From Astropecten irregularis (taxonomy: Eukaryota > Echinodermata > Asteroidea > Paxillosida > Astropectinidae): DNA of 64,000 nucleotides. How positions within the stretch are numbered: the first letter of the stretch is position 1; each line of letters starts with the position of its first letter. The translations under genes were made by a program, and so were the position numbers. Location: assembly GCA_963971285.1 (NCBI GenBank), contig OZ020262.1:6915036-6979035 (forward strand), read 5' to 3'. The notes beneath the pieces were generated by a model. It did not search any database. It was not told where the DNA came from and was given only the letters and a program-made list of their open reading frames with translations. This document shows, one piece after another, positions 40,501 through 51,100 of the stretch.

Positions 40501-43500
40501 ACCAAATCCGTGGCTTTGGTCTTCGGTCATCTCTGAGAACTCCTCGATGTCATCTTTTGGCTCCTCCTTGACGACGACCTCTGACCTCTTTTGCTTCTTC
40601 ACTGGCCCCGTGGGTTCCGCATCCGCCTCCCGCTTGACCATCTCCTGTCGAACTTGAGACCGACGTTTCGGAATCACTGAAGGCCCAGACATGTGATACT
40701 CCACAGTGCGCGGGTGGGAGGGGTTCGGGCGGGGTCGGGTGGGCGTCTTGGAGAAAGGGTTGCGGTGTGTGGAAGACGATGGGCTGTGGCAGGACAAGAA
40801 ACGAGAGTTAATCCTGAAATTAGTTCAGCAATACCAAGATCACATGAAGTCTGGTACCACGCCTCCTTCTATCATTCATCTTACCTTTAACCGATCACAA
40901 AAGAACCTGACTATGATGGTATCATAACGACAGATTTTCCACATTACAAAACAATTTCATTGATCAAGAAAAGCACTAAATAGAATGGCCAAGCTAAAGG
41001 TGGTCCAGTTCGGATGGATCTACTTACCCAGAATTCGGAGTTCTCACTTTAGTTTTGATGGGCAAAGGTTTGATAACATCTTGTTTCTGAAGGGAAAACG
41101 TAAAATAAATACACGGTTGAAAACGTAGGGCACTTTCAATTTGAATTTGTTAAAATATGCTTTGCATTGCTAGTTTGTTGTTCTCCAGTATTAGATAAAT
41201 TTCCATTTCCATTTTCCTTACGTTGGTATGGAGATCGCTCAGAATGTCGTCGAGAAGATCGTCGCCGACAAGGCTGACCTCCTTTTCCGATTTACGCGGC
41301 TTGGACGCGCTCATCTTGAACATGGACTTGATGTCATGCGACTTGGAGACTGACGGCTTTTTCACTTTCTGCAAAACAAAAACACGACATGCAAAGTATC
41401 AGTGAGGAATTTCAGTTTCTTGAACTCCGGATTTTACACTTGCTAACCTAGCGTAGAAAAGGGAATTTGAGGCTAGCCCTGTAAGCGGAGAATGAGGATC
41501 TAAAGGCAGAAGTCAGCGGTAAGCAGAGTCGTAAAATTAGAGCAAACATTTCTCCAGCTTTGCACCACTTCTCTTGTCAGAGTTGCTGAGGCCCACACTG
41601 AGGTGACTTTAAGTTCCTCCGAACTCCTCAACCTTTCATCAACATCCAAAGTGACAACACCGTGACCGGAGCCACAAGAATCAATCCTGGTACAGCGCGA
41701 AATAAATCAGAACTTACCGGTTCCTTGGTTTCTTTCGTCGACCCAGATTTACCACCTTTCTTTCCTATTGGGGAAGAAAAAAGAAGAAGAAGACAGGTCT
41801 GAATCAACCATCAAAGATTTCTCTTCGACAGAGTGTTTGATGTTCAGGACACCTTTGTCTATCAATACAATCATAATACCTCAACAGCCAGGGCTCTTGA
41901 GCCAAATTGTTGGCTCCGCATGAAGGCAGAGACTGACAGAATTGACAGAACGAATTGCGACAATTTCAGACTTTGCAACAGCAGCGGCTGCTTAAAAGAG
42001 TTCAGCACAAGTGTGCGATCAATTTTGTGTGCATCAGTATTCAAGTCGGCTGAGTCGGTTTCAACTTCCATCATTCATGTCGCAACTCTTTCCCATAACC
42101 CTCCCGAATGAACAGTGCCCTCGGGTGACAAATATAAGTCGCATCGTTTCGTTTTGACGATATGCCATGCTCTGTGAAACCATACCTTTCCCAGCTTTCG
42201 TTTCTTCTTCTCCGTACAGATCGTCGTCAAATATCTCCCGGCCATCTTCCACGTACCCTCCACCGTCTGCCGACAAAAAAGATGAAGGGTCTCAGGTTCG
42301 AATCTCAAAATACGTCATGAAAACCATTTTCAAAGGATGTTTTCATGGAACCTTGTGCGGATAGCCAGCCTAAGAGATTGTGGACAGAGTTTTAGCACAA
42401 ACTGTCCCACAAAGCATTTCCCTTATACCTTCACGACACTCCAAGGGGGTTTACGAAACGAAGGCTCAGGCTCCAGCTCCATTTCATGAATCCATTCTAA
42501 AATAACGGGTATCAAAATAGAGGCTTTCGGCTGCGGTTCGGAAGTAGATTCTTTACTTTGAAAAGGAAAACAGAGCTTCAGCTTCAATGAAAAACCACAA
42601 CCTATATTTTCAGCATATGAATGACAGAACCAAAGCTAGAGCCTAAGCCTGAGTCTGAGCCTCCGTTTCATAAACCCCCTTAATTTCCGGCCTACCAGTG
42701 ATATTAGGATTACAGATACCTAAAACCGAGCAGGAAAGGCTGTTATAAAAGTTTTGTCATAAAGCGGAAGAAAAATAATGTTACCGTCGTCAACGATCCA
42801 GTCGTCATCTTGTCTGTCTCTGACCATACGAGAATATTCATCTTCATCCACTTCATCATAGACGTTGTGTAGTTCCTCCAGCTAAGAAAGTCAAGCACAA
42901 GGTAAATTGACAACGTAACATGTTGAACTAAGTACAAACTTTTGGACGATATTTTGAATGAATATCTGATAGGTCCAAATATTTCCCGAAAATCATTACA
43001 AATTATTTCAGATATCTGTTTCAAAGGTAGAAATATGTAACATTTGAAACAAAATATAGCACTTCGCATTACAAATTTGGTACAAGCAAATATGAGCAAC
43101 AGTTTGCCCGATAAAAGCCACACATGGCAATAATTTCACCAGAATTTGATAAAGTGTCTAAATTTCTAGGGCTCTATTAAAGGGATGTTGACGAACGGAT
43201 GTACCTCAAATCTGGATTTGGATCCTGAGCCCTTTTTCTTGGCATCTTTCAGTCGTTCTAAGGCAGCGAGCCGGCTGGTTTTCTTGTTGCTGGCGGCCCG
43301 CTTTCCCCTCCTGTGAGCAAGACTGACAGAAGCTGACAGAGAGAAGGTAAAGAGGGTTCATAATTAGTCAATAAAGCAGTCCATGAAAGTTGGCCTAGTT
43401 TGGGTTAGGGGTGTCCCAAACACAAAGGCCTATTATTACTAGTACTAGTAGTATTACTAGGCCTAACGTTAATAATAAGATGTAGGGGCCTAACTTTGTT

Positions 43501-44175
43501 TGGCTAGATTAGAATTTAGAATTCTCCTGAGCAAGATTTTTACTTCAGAAAGAGTTCCATGCACGGGGCAACACTTGACAAGCGGGGTGAAGTGTTTTCT
43601 AAGTAGGCTGACTGAGGCCTAATGTATTGCTTCCTGATTTTCACAGACAAAGGTTAAAGTTGGTAAACTTGTCAAAATGCATTGAAAACAGTCAAAACAC
43701 TGACAAATGTCATTCACTCAGCTCAGTACTCAGTCAGGACTGTAACTTTAGATATCAGTCAGTGAGTCATCTCATCTGTCTGTCTGTGTGTGTTTATATT
43801 CGGATTTCGGGTGTCAAATCAGACATAGGCTAGGCCTGGGAGTTCAAGGGGAAAAACCAAAAGGGGCCTAACGTTGAGCCTGCTTTTTTCACAATAACAA
43901 CACAACAGTTCCACAAATAAGAAAACAAGGTAGGCTTATGCATGGCACGTGACAATAAGACAGTAGGGGCCTACGTGCGTGTGTAACTTTGAATGGGGGC
44001 CCGATGTGACAACTTCAGTCAAATTCGATTTTATCCTGACTAAAAACCACAAACTGCACAATTTCCAAAAAGACACTGTAAATGTCTGAATACCGTGGGA
44101 ACTAAACAAAAACCTCAAATTCTCACCATCTTCCGTAGAAACGTCATTATCGTCTGAACCAGTTCCTGGAGCCAT
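28587..44175 (-). CDS. POLA1: DNA polymerase alpha catalytic subunit
   Basis: Thirty-eight coding exons, 1517 residues (human 1462): 44127-44175, 43205-43332, 42785-42881, 42186-42266, 41718-41764, 41222-41368, 41028-41086, 40503-40783, 40235-40364, 39752-39942, 39485-39597, 39214-39327, 38991-39065, 38362-38500, 38029-38183, 37832-37916, 37266-37327, 37034-37123, 36443-36559, 36097-36287, 35668-35797, 35385-35507, 35144-35240, 34690-34805, 34244-34390, 33489-33611, 32956-32988, 32738-32830, 32242-32330, 32015-32131, 31768-31900, 31194-31325, 30735-30909, 30406-30590, 29958-30089, 29572-29688, 29068-29161, 28587-28753. Phases close throughout. It extends primase RNA primers at replication origins. 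The N-terminus has DDDWIVDDD and [19 protein letters not shown] resembles the AND-1/Ctf4-binding segment. Family B motifs: A DFNSLYPS (911-918), [10 protein letters not shown] (997-1005), C YGDTDS (1047-1052). Two C-terminal zinc modules use Cys 1330, 1335, 1359, 1364 and Cys 1397, 1402, 1420, 1423. Confidence 0.97.
28889..29010 (-). repeat. tRNA-derived SINE (family S), copy 2
   Basis: Minus strand box A TAGCTCAGTTGGTAAGAGCG and box B GGTTCGAATCC, with the shared gataatt segment. It lies in the last POLA1 intron, within 60 bp of exon 37. Confidence 0.75.
30208..30393 (+). mobile_element. MITE family A, copy 2, abutting POLA1 exon 34
   Basis: Family A interior and left end are intact; the right end stops at about 30393, some 13 bp downstream (in gene sense) of the exon 34 donor at 30404-30405. 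It therefore lies almost against the splice site. Confidence 0.8.
31478..31715 (+). repeat. SINE of a second type, with conserved tail
   Basis: Contains a box B (gtgggttcgaatccagcc) and a tail with cttaggcaagacacttggtc and taagagtaaatggatacctg. The same tail is inverted at 61560-61735. It is intronic in POLA1. Confidence 0.7.
32362..32722 (+). repeat. Family E interspersed repeat, copy 3
   Basis: Longest copy, about 360 bp, in the intron just upstream of POLA1 exon 29. Includes a near-palindrome (gatcttcggaagatc). Confidence 0.75.
33211..33310 (+). repeat. Minisatellite F, locus 1
   Basis: About five copies of a ~21-bp unit (cctggtcattgccttggtgcc) in a POLA1 intron. The same unit is arrayed at 52709-52893 and 63472-63765. 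Confidence 0.8.
33690..33960 (+). mobile_element. Non-LTR retrotransposon fragment (reverse transcriptase C-terminus)
   Basis: An open stretch encodes [13 protein letters not shown], then a [18 protein letters not shown] segment. This is the usual ending of RTE/CR1-like endonuclease-reverse transcriptase polyproteins (lineage uncertain). No catalytic RT motifs are in the fragment, so it is a 5'-truncated insertion, antisense to POLA1 and inside the intron between exons 25 and 26. Confidence 0.7.
34072..34195 (+). repeat. Family C interspersed repeat, copy 5
   Basis: Full-length solo copy starting tacaagtaataaactgctgc and ending after a duplicated gatcctagcaggatcc. It ends about 49 bp from POLA1 exon 25, in its downstream intron. 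Confidence 0.8.
35866..36060 (+). repeat. Two tandem tRNA-like SINE heads
   Basis: The sequence gctggatagctcagatggtag at about 35877 recurs as gctgaatagctaagatggtag about 116 bp later. Both are box A-type heads of family S; box B is weak or missing. It lies between POLA1 exons 20 and 21. Confidence 0.6.
37444..37660 (+). mobile_element. MITE family A, copy 3
   Basis: Clean terminal inverted repeats: agggccttttccaaactt on the left, aggtttggaaaagggcct on the right. About 217 bp, in the intron between POLA1 exons 16 and 17. Confidence 0.88.
38672..38800 (-). repeat. tRNA-derived SINE (family S), copy 3
   Basis: Minus strand GTAGCTCAGTTAGTAGAGCG and GGTTCGAATCCTG, with the shared gaacaaagataattgac segment upstream. 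It lies in the intron between POLA1 exons 13 and 14. Confidence 0.75.
42443..42682 (-). mobile_element. MITE family A, copy 4
   Basis: About 240 bp with the best preserved ends: aagggggtttacgaaacg and cgtttcataaaccccctt. POLA1 intron between exons 3 and 4. Confidence 0.9.
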
Positions 44176-44203
44176 TTTTCTGCACTTCGAAATTACACCA
44201 AAG

Positions 44204-44213
44204 TGGCGCGAAA
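44204..44213 (-). promoter_or_regulatory. E2F-type site at the POLA1 promoter
   Basis: TGGCGCGAAA on the plus strand is TTTCGCGCCA on the POLA1 sense strand, a full E2F consensus, 29 bp upstream of the ATG. Replication genes, including mammalian POLA1, are E2F targets, so this is a well-motivated regulatory call. Confidence 0.7.
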
Positions 44214-44239
44214 CATATTTAGGTCAATCGCGCGCACTG

Positions 44240-44252
44240 AGGTCAAAGGTGA
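44240..44252 (+). promoter_or_regulatory. DR1 nuclear-receptor-type element
   Basis: AGGTCA-A-AGGTGA, a one-base-spaced direct repeat as bound by HNF4, COUP-TF or RXR heterodimers. An additional AGGTCA lies at 44221. It sits between POLA1 and PCYT1 and could serve either gene. Confidence 0.45.
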
Positions 44253-44589
44253 TCGGGCGATACCATCATAATTCAAGGTGTTACAAAACTCACTTTTAGC
44301 ACATCATTTCTAATAAAATCAGAAGCGTTTCAAAATATACGTACAAAATTAATACTATAATAGTCCAATGTGTCAAATATTACAAAATTATAATAAATAT
44401 CAATACATTTATTTATAAAAGTATTCCATTTAGTTTCAATTTATCATTTAACATCCATCCTTGTTAATGGAAGAGGCCCATAATAGTAAACATTATGTCC
44501 ATCGAACGATGATCACACTCGAACGTGGACACTAGAATCAGAAATTGACCTTGAACGAAACGTCGGTTATGTACTTAGGAAGTGGGAAA

Positions 44590-44643
44590 CACTGAATTAA
44601 TGTTGAAGACAGCTCATCAGCTCCAAGACTGATCGCAAATCAG
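44590..44643 (+). promoter_or_regulatory. Candidate noncoding first exon of PCYT1
   Basis: The PCYT1 start codon is only 6 bp after an acceptor (ttaactcacag at 48163), so an upstream leader exon is needed. A donor CAG|GTAAAA at 44643/44644 fits. The 5' limit is not defined. If right, POLA1 and PCYT1 share a promoter of about 400 bp. Confidence 0.4.
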
Positions 44644-45067
44644 GTAAAAGCGGTGATTTATTCTTGTGTTTTAAACTTGTGTAAAACATTCTACGTTAAA
44701 ATGAAAGTAATTAGGCTACTCGGTGGGATATGGGAACAGTGCATTGCATGTGTGTAGTTGAGATCCAGGTAGTAGGCCGCCTAGCCCTAGGCGCCTACGT
44801 GTACATAATTACCTCGTTTGTTTAATATTTTACCATCTGTTTCAACCGATCATGGTCCAACTCTTTGATGTACACGGAGTCAATACTTTCATATAGCAAT
44901 CATCGAGTGATTTGGCTTTTTGTTTTATGAAGCGCTGAAGTGACTGAAGGTGTGGCATGACGTTAGACTTGTTATTTTATTTTATTTTTAACCAAATTGT
45001 TACAGTAGCCTAACTAAAGTTAACGTGGACGGTTAAGTTTAACTTAAACTGTTATTAAGCCAAGGCT

Positions 45068-45514
45068 AAGGCCCTTTCACACGTAATTGGGCCTTGCGCA
45101 AGATGGACGCTAAAATTGGCTTAATTTTTTCACATATCCTCTTGGTGGAAATACGCAGTTTTTACTCACCACTACGCTACAGTACTGTATACCATTAATA
45201 TGCAATAGTACAGTACCATGTAAGTGTGTTATGCGCAATCCTACACGTAGGTAGGTACACTAGTTCCTATGCACCTAACTTGTTAGGGTCAGTTTGTTTA
45301 ACGCACAAGATAAATACGGATCCTGCTGATCCGGATCCCATTTTAGCGTACCCTGCATAGGATGTGGATCCCCAGATCTGGGATCCTGTGCGTTAAACAA
45401 ACAGGCTCCTAGGGTACGCAACCATACGCCGTTGCACTACGCACTTCTACGTAGGCCTGGTGTAACCCCACCTAGAATACGCAGCCTACGTAGGCCCGCT
45501 GTGGAAGGGGCTAA
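45068..45514 (+). mobile_element. Candidate MITE H with nested MITE G1
   Basis: Imperfect inverted ends (ggccctttcacacg; right end reads gccccttccacagcg in reverse complement) about 450 bp apart, with further inverted similarity inward (cctacgtaggc). MITE G1 lies inside. Boundaries are approximate. Confidence 0.45.
45290..45404 (+). mobile_element. MITE G, copy 1
   Basis: About 115 bp with ends cagtttgtttaacgcac and gtgcgttaaacaaacag; interior cggatcccattttagcgta is shared with copy 2 at 50831. No coding potential. Confidence 0.85.
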
Positions 45515-46101
45515 ATTCAGTGGGAAGATTTCCATACATGACCAATTAAATAACCCATCATATCATTCTTTATGTGACTATTATTAACCATGTACACTTA
45601 ATTAATTAATTAATATCGGCAAAAGATTTGAATAGCAGAAAAATAATAAATTTTACAAGTACATGATCATCAGGGATACAGCACAGATTTTATGCACAAC
45701 TAGCAAATCGATGACCATTGGAAAATTTGTACATGTGCTTTTTTTCTGCCAGTAACATTGAAATAAGTGGACTATCTGTGACCTTGAATGAGCAGACTGA
45801 CAATGGAATATGCAAATGAGGCACTGTTATCAAATGCATTATTCATTAGAAGGTATCATGTGACCTCTGTCACCTCATGCATGTCCTGTTTTATGATGTT
45901 GAATCATTGCCAAAAACAACAGCTGTGATATAATTGCACTGAGAAGAATGTGAAAATATGATAAAAATTCATGATCATATTTGTGAAACACAATAGCTTT
46001 TCAGTTTCAAAAGGTTTGTCCTTGACAAAAAGACAAAACGTTAAAAGGTATGGATGTGTCATATATTTTAATATGAAAAGCAATTCAATTCTTTTTTCAA
46101 T

Positions 46102-46226
46102 ACAAGTAATAAACTGCTGCAAACTGCTCATCAGCCAAAATAATGACCTGAAATTGATAAAAAATGCTTAGAGTTAGGAGGGCCTGACGCATTTTGATCC
46201 TAGCAGGATCTTTATCGAAGGCAGTT
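46102..46226 (+). repeat. Family C interspersed repeat, copy 6
   Basis: Full-length solo copy (acaagtaataaactgctgca ... gatcctagcaggatctttatc). Confidence 0.8.
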
Positions 46227-46794
46227 CTTTGTTGTCAGAGATACCACTGAATATCAATAAATTATCAATATAATTGTAATTGATAGCCGTTATTGTATTT
46301 ATACCGATTCTCTTTTATATTGAGACATGCTGTGTAGTGTGTACACATTGTGCCGATTTTAAATCGTATCACAACACTACACGACACCCTAGTGGTGTGT
46401 GATGATAGTTTGGTTACTTTGGGGATTACGGTATATTTTGACCTTTGGTCGGTGGTTTTTGTACTTTAGCCCGAAAGTCACTAGCCGTGGGCATGCCACA
46501 GACATGACACCATGAGATGATGTAAGCATGAATCTATTAATAGCTCAATGATGTAATCAATAGTTCAATTCTTATCATTGCTTGGATTGTTTTTTTATCA
46601 TTTGTTAGCATTTCTTGGTTTTTTTTTTTTTGTTGTCTTTTTGTTAATCTATTAAAGGTAGCAAATCAATCGTAACTTTATTGTATCTCAAACTTTGTAC
46701 CTTTGTGGAATTTTGTTTTGCAGAGCTACATCAACTTTCAGTTACGGTATAATGAAGTAAATTTGTGGATAGCCATATCAGTGTTATCAAATAT

Positions 46795-46893
46795 TTAAGA
46801 TAATTGGGGTAGCACTTACAAGGGTAATAGCTTCATAAACTTATGCAGTTATTACCCTTGTTAGTCTTTTAAATGCTACCTTAATTTTCTTAG
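46795..46893. repeat. Foldback of about 100 bp
   Basis: Left arm has ggggtagcac and acaagggtaat; right arm has attacccttgt and atgctacctt, giving two paired blocks around a loop of about 20 bases. The foldback is flanked by similar sequences (ggtataatgaagtaaattt at 46746 and ggtataatgaaatacattt at 46893). Confidence 0.6.
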
Positions 46894-48168
46894 GTATAAT
46901 GAAATACATTTTCGTACAGTGTCAAGATCGCAAAAAGTGATTTTAAGGAATTGATGGGCCTATTCAAATCTTGTTGAAAAAATGTATCGTCCGGTCATGA
47001 GTTTCCGATGGACATGTGTTTCCGATGACGAAATTTGATTCCCACTTACCGCGAGACCGTGCGCGATATTTTGTGATCAGTATGCCTGAAGTGATGACTA
47101 CACTCAGGGCTATCTCCGACATTCAGGATGTTGAGAATAAAGTTTTCAGTAGTGAGTGATGCTCAAAAGTAAAAGACTATGTAATTTTGGGTAAAGATTA
47201 CTAATGCATTTTAAGGCTAATGTTCAAACGTTTATAAAAGACACAATTTGTGGTCAAATATTCCAAACTAAACTGTCGTCTGCTCGGGCAACTTTCATTC
47301 TTCCGATGTCAGAAGGCAGGTCACGTGATCCCATTGCGATCTGGGTTTTTATGGCATGCCAATGTAACAAAAGTGTTAAAGTCTTTCTCAAATCAAAGTG
47401 CCATAATTTTATTTTTCTCTTTTTAATTTGAAACTTTGCTAAGCTGATGAACTTAAGCTATCCACGTTTAGGCCTCTCATAATGATGACAGATATTATAA
47501 AAAAAATTGTGATAATAATTTTACCTACCATGATCTGTACCAAATTCTCATTTTGTTGATTCAACCATTTATTTATAAAAAATAATTTATCATTCACGAT
47601 CTTGAAATCAAAACCGGTTCAGAACCTTTTAGAAATAACTCTATCGACCCAGTTCGATCAAATCGAGTCAGAACAATATTTTATCAATTTTTGAGTGACT
47701 TGGTGCGCCATAGCTACTCCGATGTCAACAAACTTTGCCGCACAACCAAGTTATCGAAAACTGGTGACGCTTTGTTTACATAGCGGAATCGGTGTCGCTG
47801 TAAATGACGGACAATATTTCCAAAGAAAAGACTTCAACTTGGATGATTTTTACAGAGTATAATCTGGAAGTGTCCAGTTCAAAGTTAGTGAAGTGATTTT
47901 CTGAAATTTTATTTCGTTTCTGTTTTATAGAAGTTTTCCCGTTAACCCATCGGAAACCGATGACTGCAGGCTACAAATAAAGAATGCGTCTTCATCATAG
48001 ACAGTTGTCTGAAGTTTCAAATAGAAAGACATTTGGCTTTTCACTTTTGGTTGACTTAATAGCAGAACATTTGTCTGACTTATGAATATTCAAAATTATT
48101 CAGAGTTTTGCTCATGTTTATTCATAATTTAGATAGGAGAGCTTGACGGCCTTTAACTCACAGCCACA

Positions 48169-51100
48169 ATGTCAGTCAAGAGGAAACGTAGTAATGAGGT
48201 TGACACCGGTGAAGTGGACGGAGTACCAGCTAAAATGCAGTGCACGGTAAGCCCAGTCAGTTGTAATTTGGCTTTATGTATCCAATGAATATTCATAGAT
48301 TTGATCTTGTGAATATTGGTTAGAGACGTAAATGATTTGTTTACACTTTTCTAAACGAATAAAGCGTTTCAGGCTGAAATATTTGAGCAGGGGATTTTTA
48401 TCATGTCCATCTTTATACCGTGTAAATTATAGGTAAATCTGTGAACATTTATGTTTTGGTTTGTTTATCAATCCTGTACTATAACTTTAAATTTAAATAA
48501 TATTGTGTTTCATTATTTGTTTTTTTGATAGAGTTGTTTAGCACCGGCCATTATGGGAGGTTCCATGGAGTCAGACAGAGAAAAGGCACGGTGGAGATTC
48601 GAACCGGTAACACTGGAAGAAGCAAAAGCAAATAAACATGGTAACGATTTGTTAAAAAGGTCGCACTTTATAACAAGATTATTGCAGTTGTTTATTGTAC
48701 GTTTTATGGTTACAGTAAATGATCGCCATTACGATGTCACGTACACAAGCCTATGGCTGTAAAATTTGAACGGAAATTAACTGATTTTTGTAAAGAATAA
48801 TAATTGTTTACATTGACTGCATTAAAAATGTTTGTTTTCTGTTTTGTTTTTATTTTTGTTTGTTTGTTTTTGCTTGGCTAGGGGCCCGTCCAATCAGAGT
48901 CTACGCAGATGGCATCTTTGACCTGTTCCACGCCGGCCACGCGAGGGCGCTAATGCAAGCAAAGAATTGCTTGCCCAACGTGTATTTAATAGTAGGAAGT
49001 AAGATCCTTGTGTGGTTTTGCAGGCTGGTTACCAGGCATGGTGACTGGTACTCTGTCACTTTGCTGTCCGACATTAAATTTGTATTTAAGTTTTTCCACA
49101 AAAGCAGCTAAAGAAATTTTGTTTCCACACAAAATTTGCAAGAGGGTATTGTTCGGGAGAAAGATATTTTCTTTAAATAAATGAAAAGTTTGTATTTTGA
49201 AAGATGTCCTTGTTCCAAAAATTATGAGTTTATGAAGTAAAATTTTTAAGTGTGATTCTGTTTGGTCACTCCAATATGAGGTGTCAATACTTTGCAAATA
49301 GAATTGTGTCTTATTTCGAACTCTTGGTAAATGTTGAAACGGCCAGAAAAGGACTTATTTCAGTGAAGAAGAAGACAAGTTTTTGCATTTCTTAGAGGGA
49401 TTTTGTGGTTCTGTTTCAGTTTGTAATGACGAGCTGACGCGGAAGTTGAAAGGCAACACGGTGCTGACGGAGTGGGAGCGCTATGAGGCAGTCAGGCACT
49501 GCCGCTACGTGGACGAAATTGTTTGCGACGCTCCGTGGGTGGTGACGCAAGAATATATTGACGAGCACCAGGTTAGCCTTACCGAATGCCGGAAAATTGT
49601 TATTAAAAGCTCAAATCCTGGCTGAAGATTCAGCATAAGTGCAACAACAAATAGAATTTGAAATGTATTCTGAACATGAATGAAAGAATTGCAAAGATTT
49701 GTGCAGCAATTGATAAATATTATCAATGAAACTCAACAAAACAAGAATGCTTTATATCAGTTACGATAAAATACAAGGAAAGAATTGATATGATTGAGAT
49801 ATTACTCAGCATGCACTGGAAACTTGCCTTTTCTTGTAGATTGACTTTGTTGCGCACGATGATATTCCGTACAACACGCCCGGCGTACAGATGAACGATG
49901 TATACAAGGACATCAAGGCTGCTGGGAAGTTTGTTGCGACCAAGCGGACGGAGGGTATCTCGACGTCCGATATCATCGCGAGGCTGGTGCGCGATTACGA
50001 CATGTACGTCAGAAGGAATCTGTCGCGCGGGTACACGGCGAAAGAGATGAATGTCAGTTTTATAAAGGTACGGTTTGGAGGGGCTTTTCATAGGCGTATG
50101 GGTGTTGCAGTTGTATCAGAAAATCAAGCTGGTTGAGGCACCTGCACTAGAAAGCCAGGAGCCTCAGGTTCGAATCCCACCAGAGCCGCTTTGGATTTTT
50201 CTTCATAGGCACTCTGGGGAACCTTTCATTTGCGCATTTGTTCATTTTTTTGTGTTAAAGTCACTTTGGGTTTTTTATGTTTGTTTCATTTTCGTTGACT
50301 GTTCTGTTTCGATGTCGACTGTCCAAAGCCATGTTGAAATCAGGCTCTTTATTTTCTGCCTGGCTTCTCAGAGTACCTCGCCTTTTGTCTTGCCGGATTC
50401 AGAGATCTAATAGTGGCATGCATTTGGTACTGCCGTCTTTTTGTGACTTTTTTAAGGTCATGGTCTTAACTTGTCTTGATTCTTGTGTTTTGATCTTCAG
50501 GAGACCAGCCTGAGTTTACAGGACAGGGTGAACAAGGTCAAGAAGAAAGTCAACAAAGTGGAGAGCAAGTCCAAGGAGTTTGTGCAGAAGGTTGAGGACA
50601 AGGGCCGTGAGTTGATCCAGCGATGGGAGGAGAAATCCAGGGAGCTGATTGGGAACTTCCTGGACCTGTTCGGCACCGACGGCACATTGGTGAGTCCCGG
50701 AATAAGTCATTTTATTTGCTTTGTGCGTAGTCTAGAGAGGGCGCTGTTGTCTATAAAAATGCTGTTTCCTGGCTTTATTCAGGCTAATGTGAGAGGGTGA
50801 CAAAACGGAGGCTCCAGGCTTAGGCTCAGGGCCTGTTTGTTTATGACGAATCCTGCGGATCCGGATCCCATTTTAGCGTACCCTGCATAGGAGGTGGATC
50901 CCATAATATTGGATCCTTTGCGTGAAACAAACAGGCCCTCAGACTCTAGCTCTGCCATCCAAAATATAGGTTGTGGTTATTCATTGAAGCTGAAGCTCTG
51001 TTTTCCTTTGCAAACCAGAGAATCTACTTCTGAACCGCAGCCAAAAGCCTCCATTTTGATACCCTTTATTTTAAAATGGATTCACGAAATGGAGCCGGAT

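Larger units (their letters stand above)
44176..48163. other. Intergenic region between divergent POLA1 and PCYT1
   Basis: Four kilobases between start codons. The POLA1-proximal 100 bp is G+C-rich and holds E2F and DR1 motifs. Further right are MITEs H and G1, a family C copy and a 100-bp foldback. No coding exon was seen. Confidence 0.55.

Noticed and set aside
40365..40502. Read-through between POLA1 exons 8 and 9 (the frame stays open across most of the intron).
   Set aside because: The intron has canonical ends, its translation is hydrophobic and unlike POLA1, and the split codons at the exon boundaries agree with splicing.
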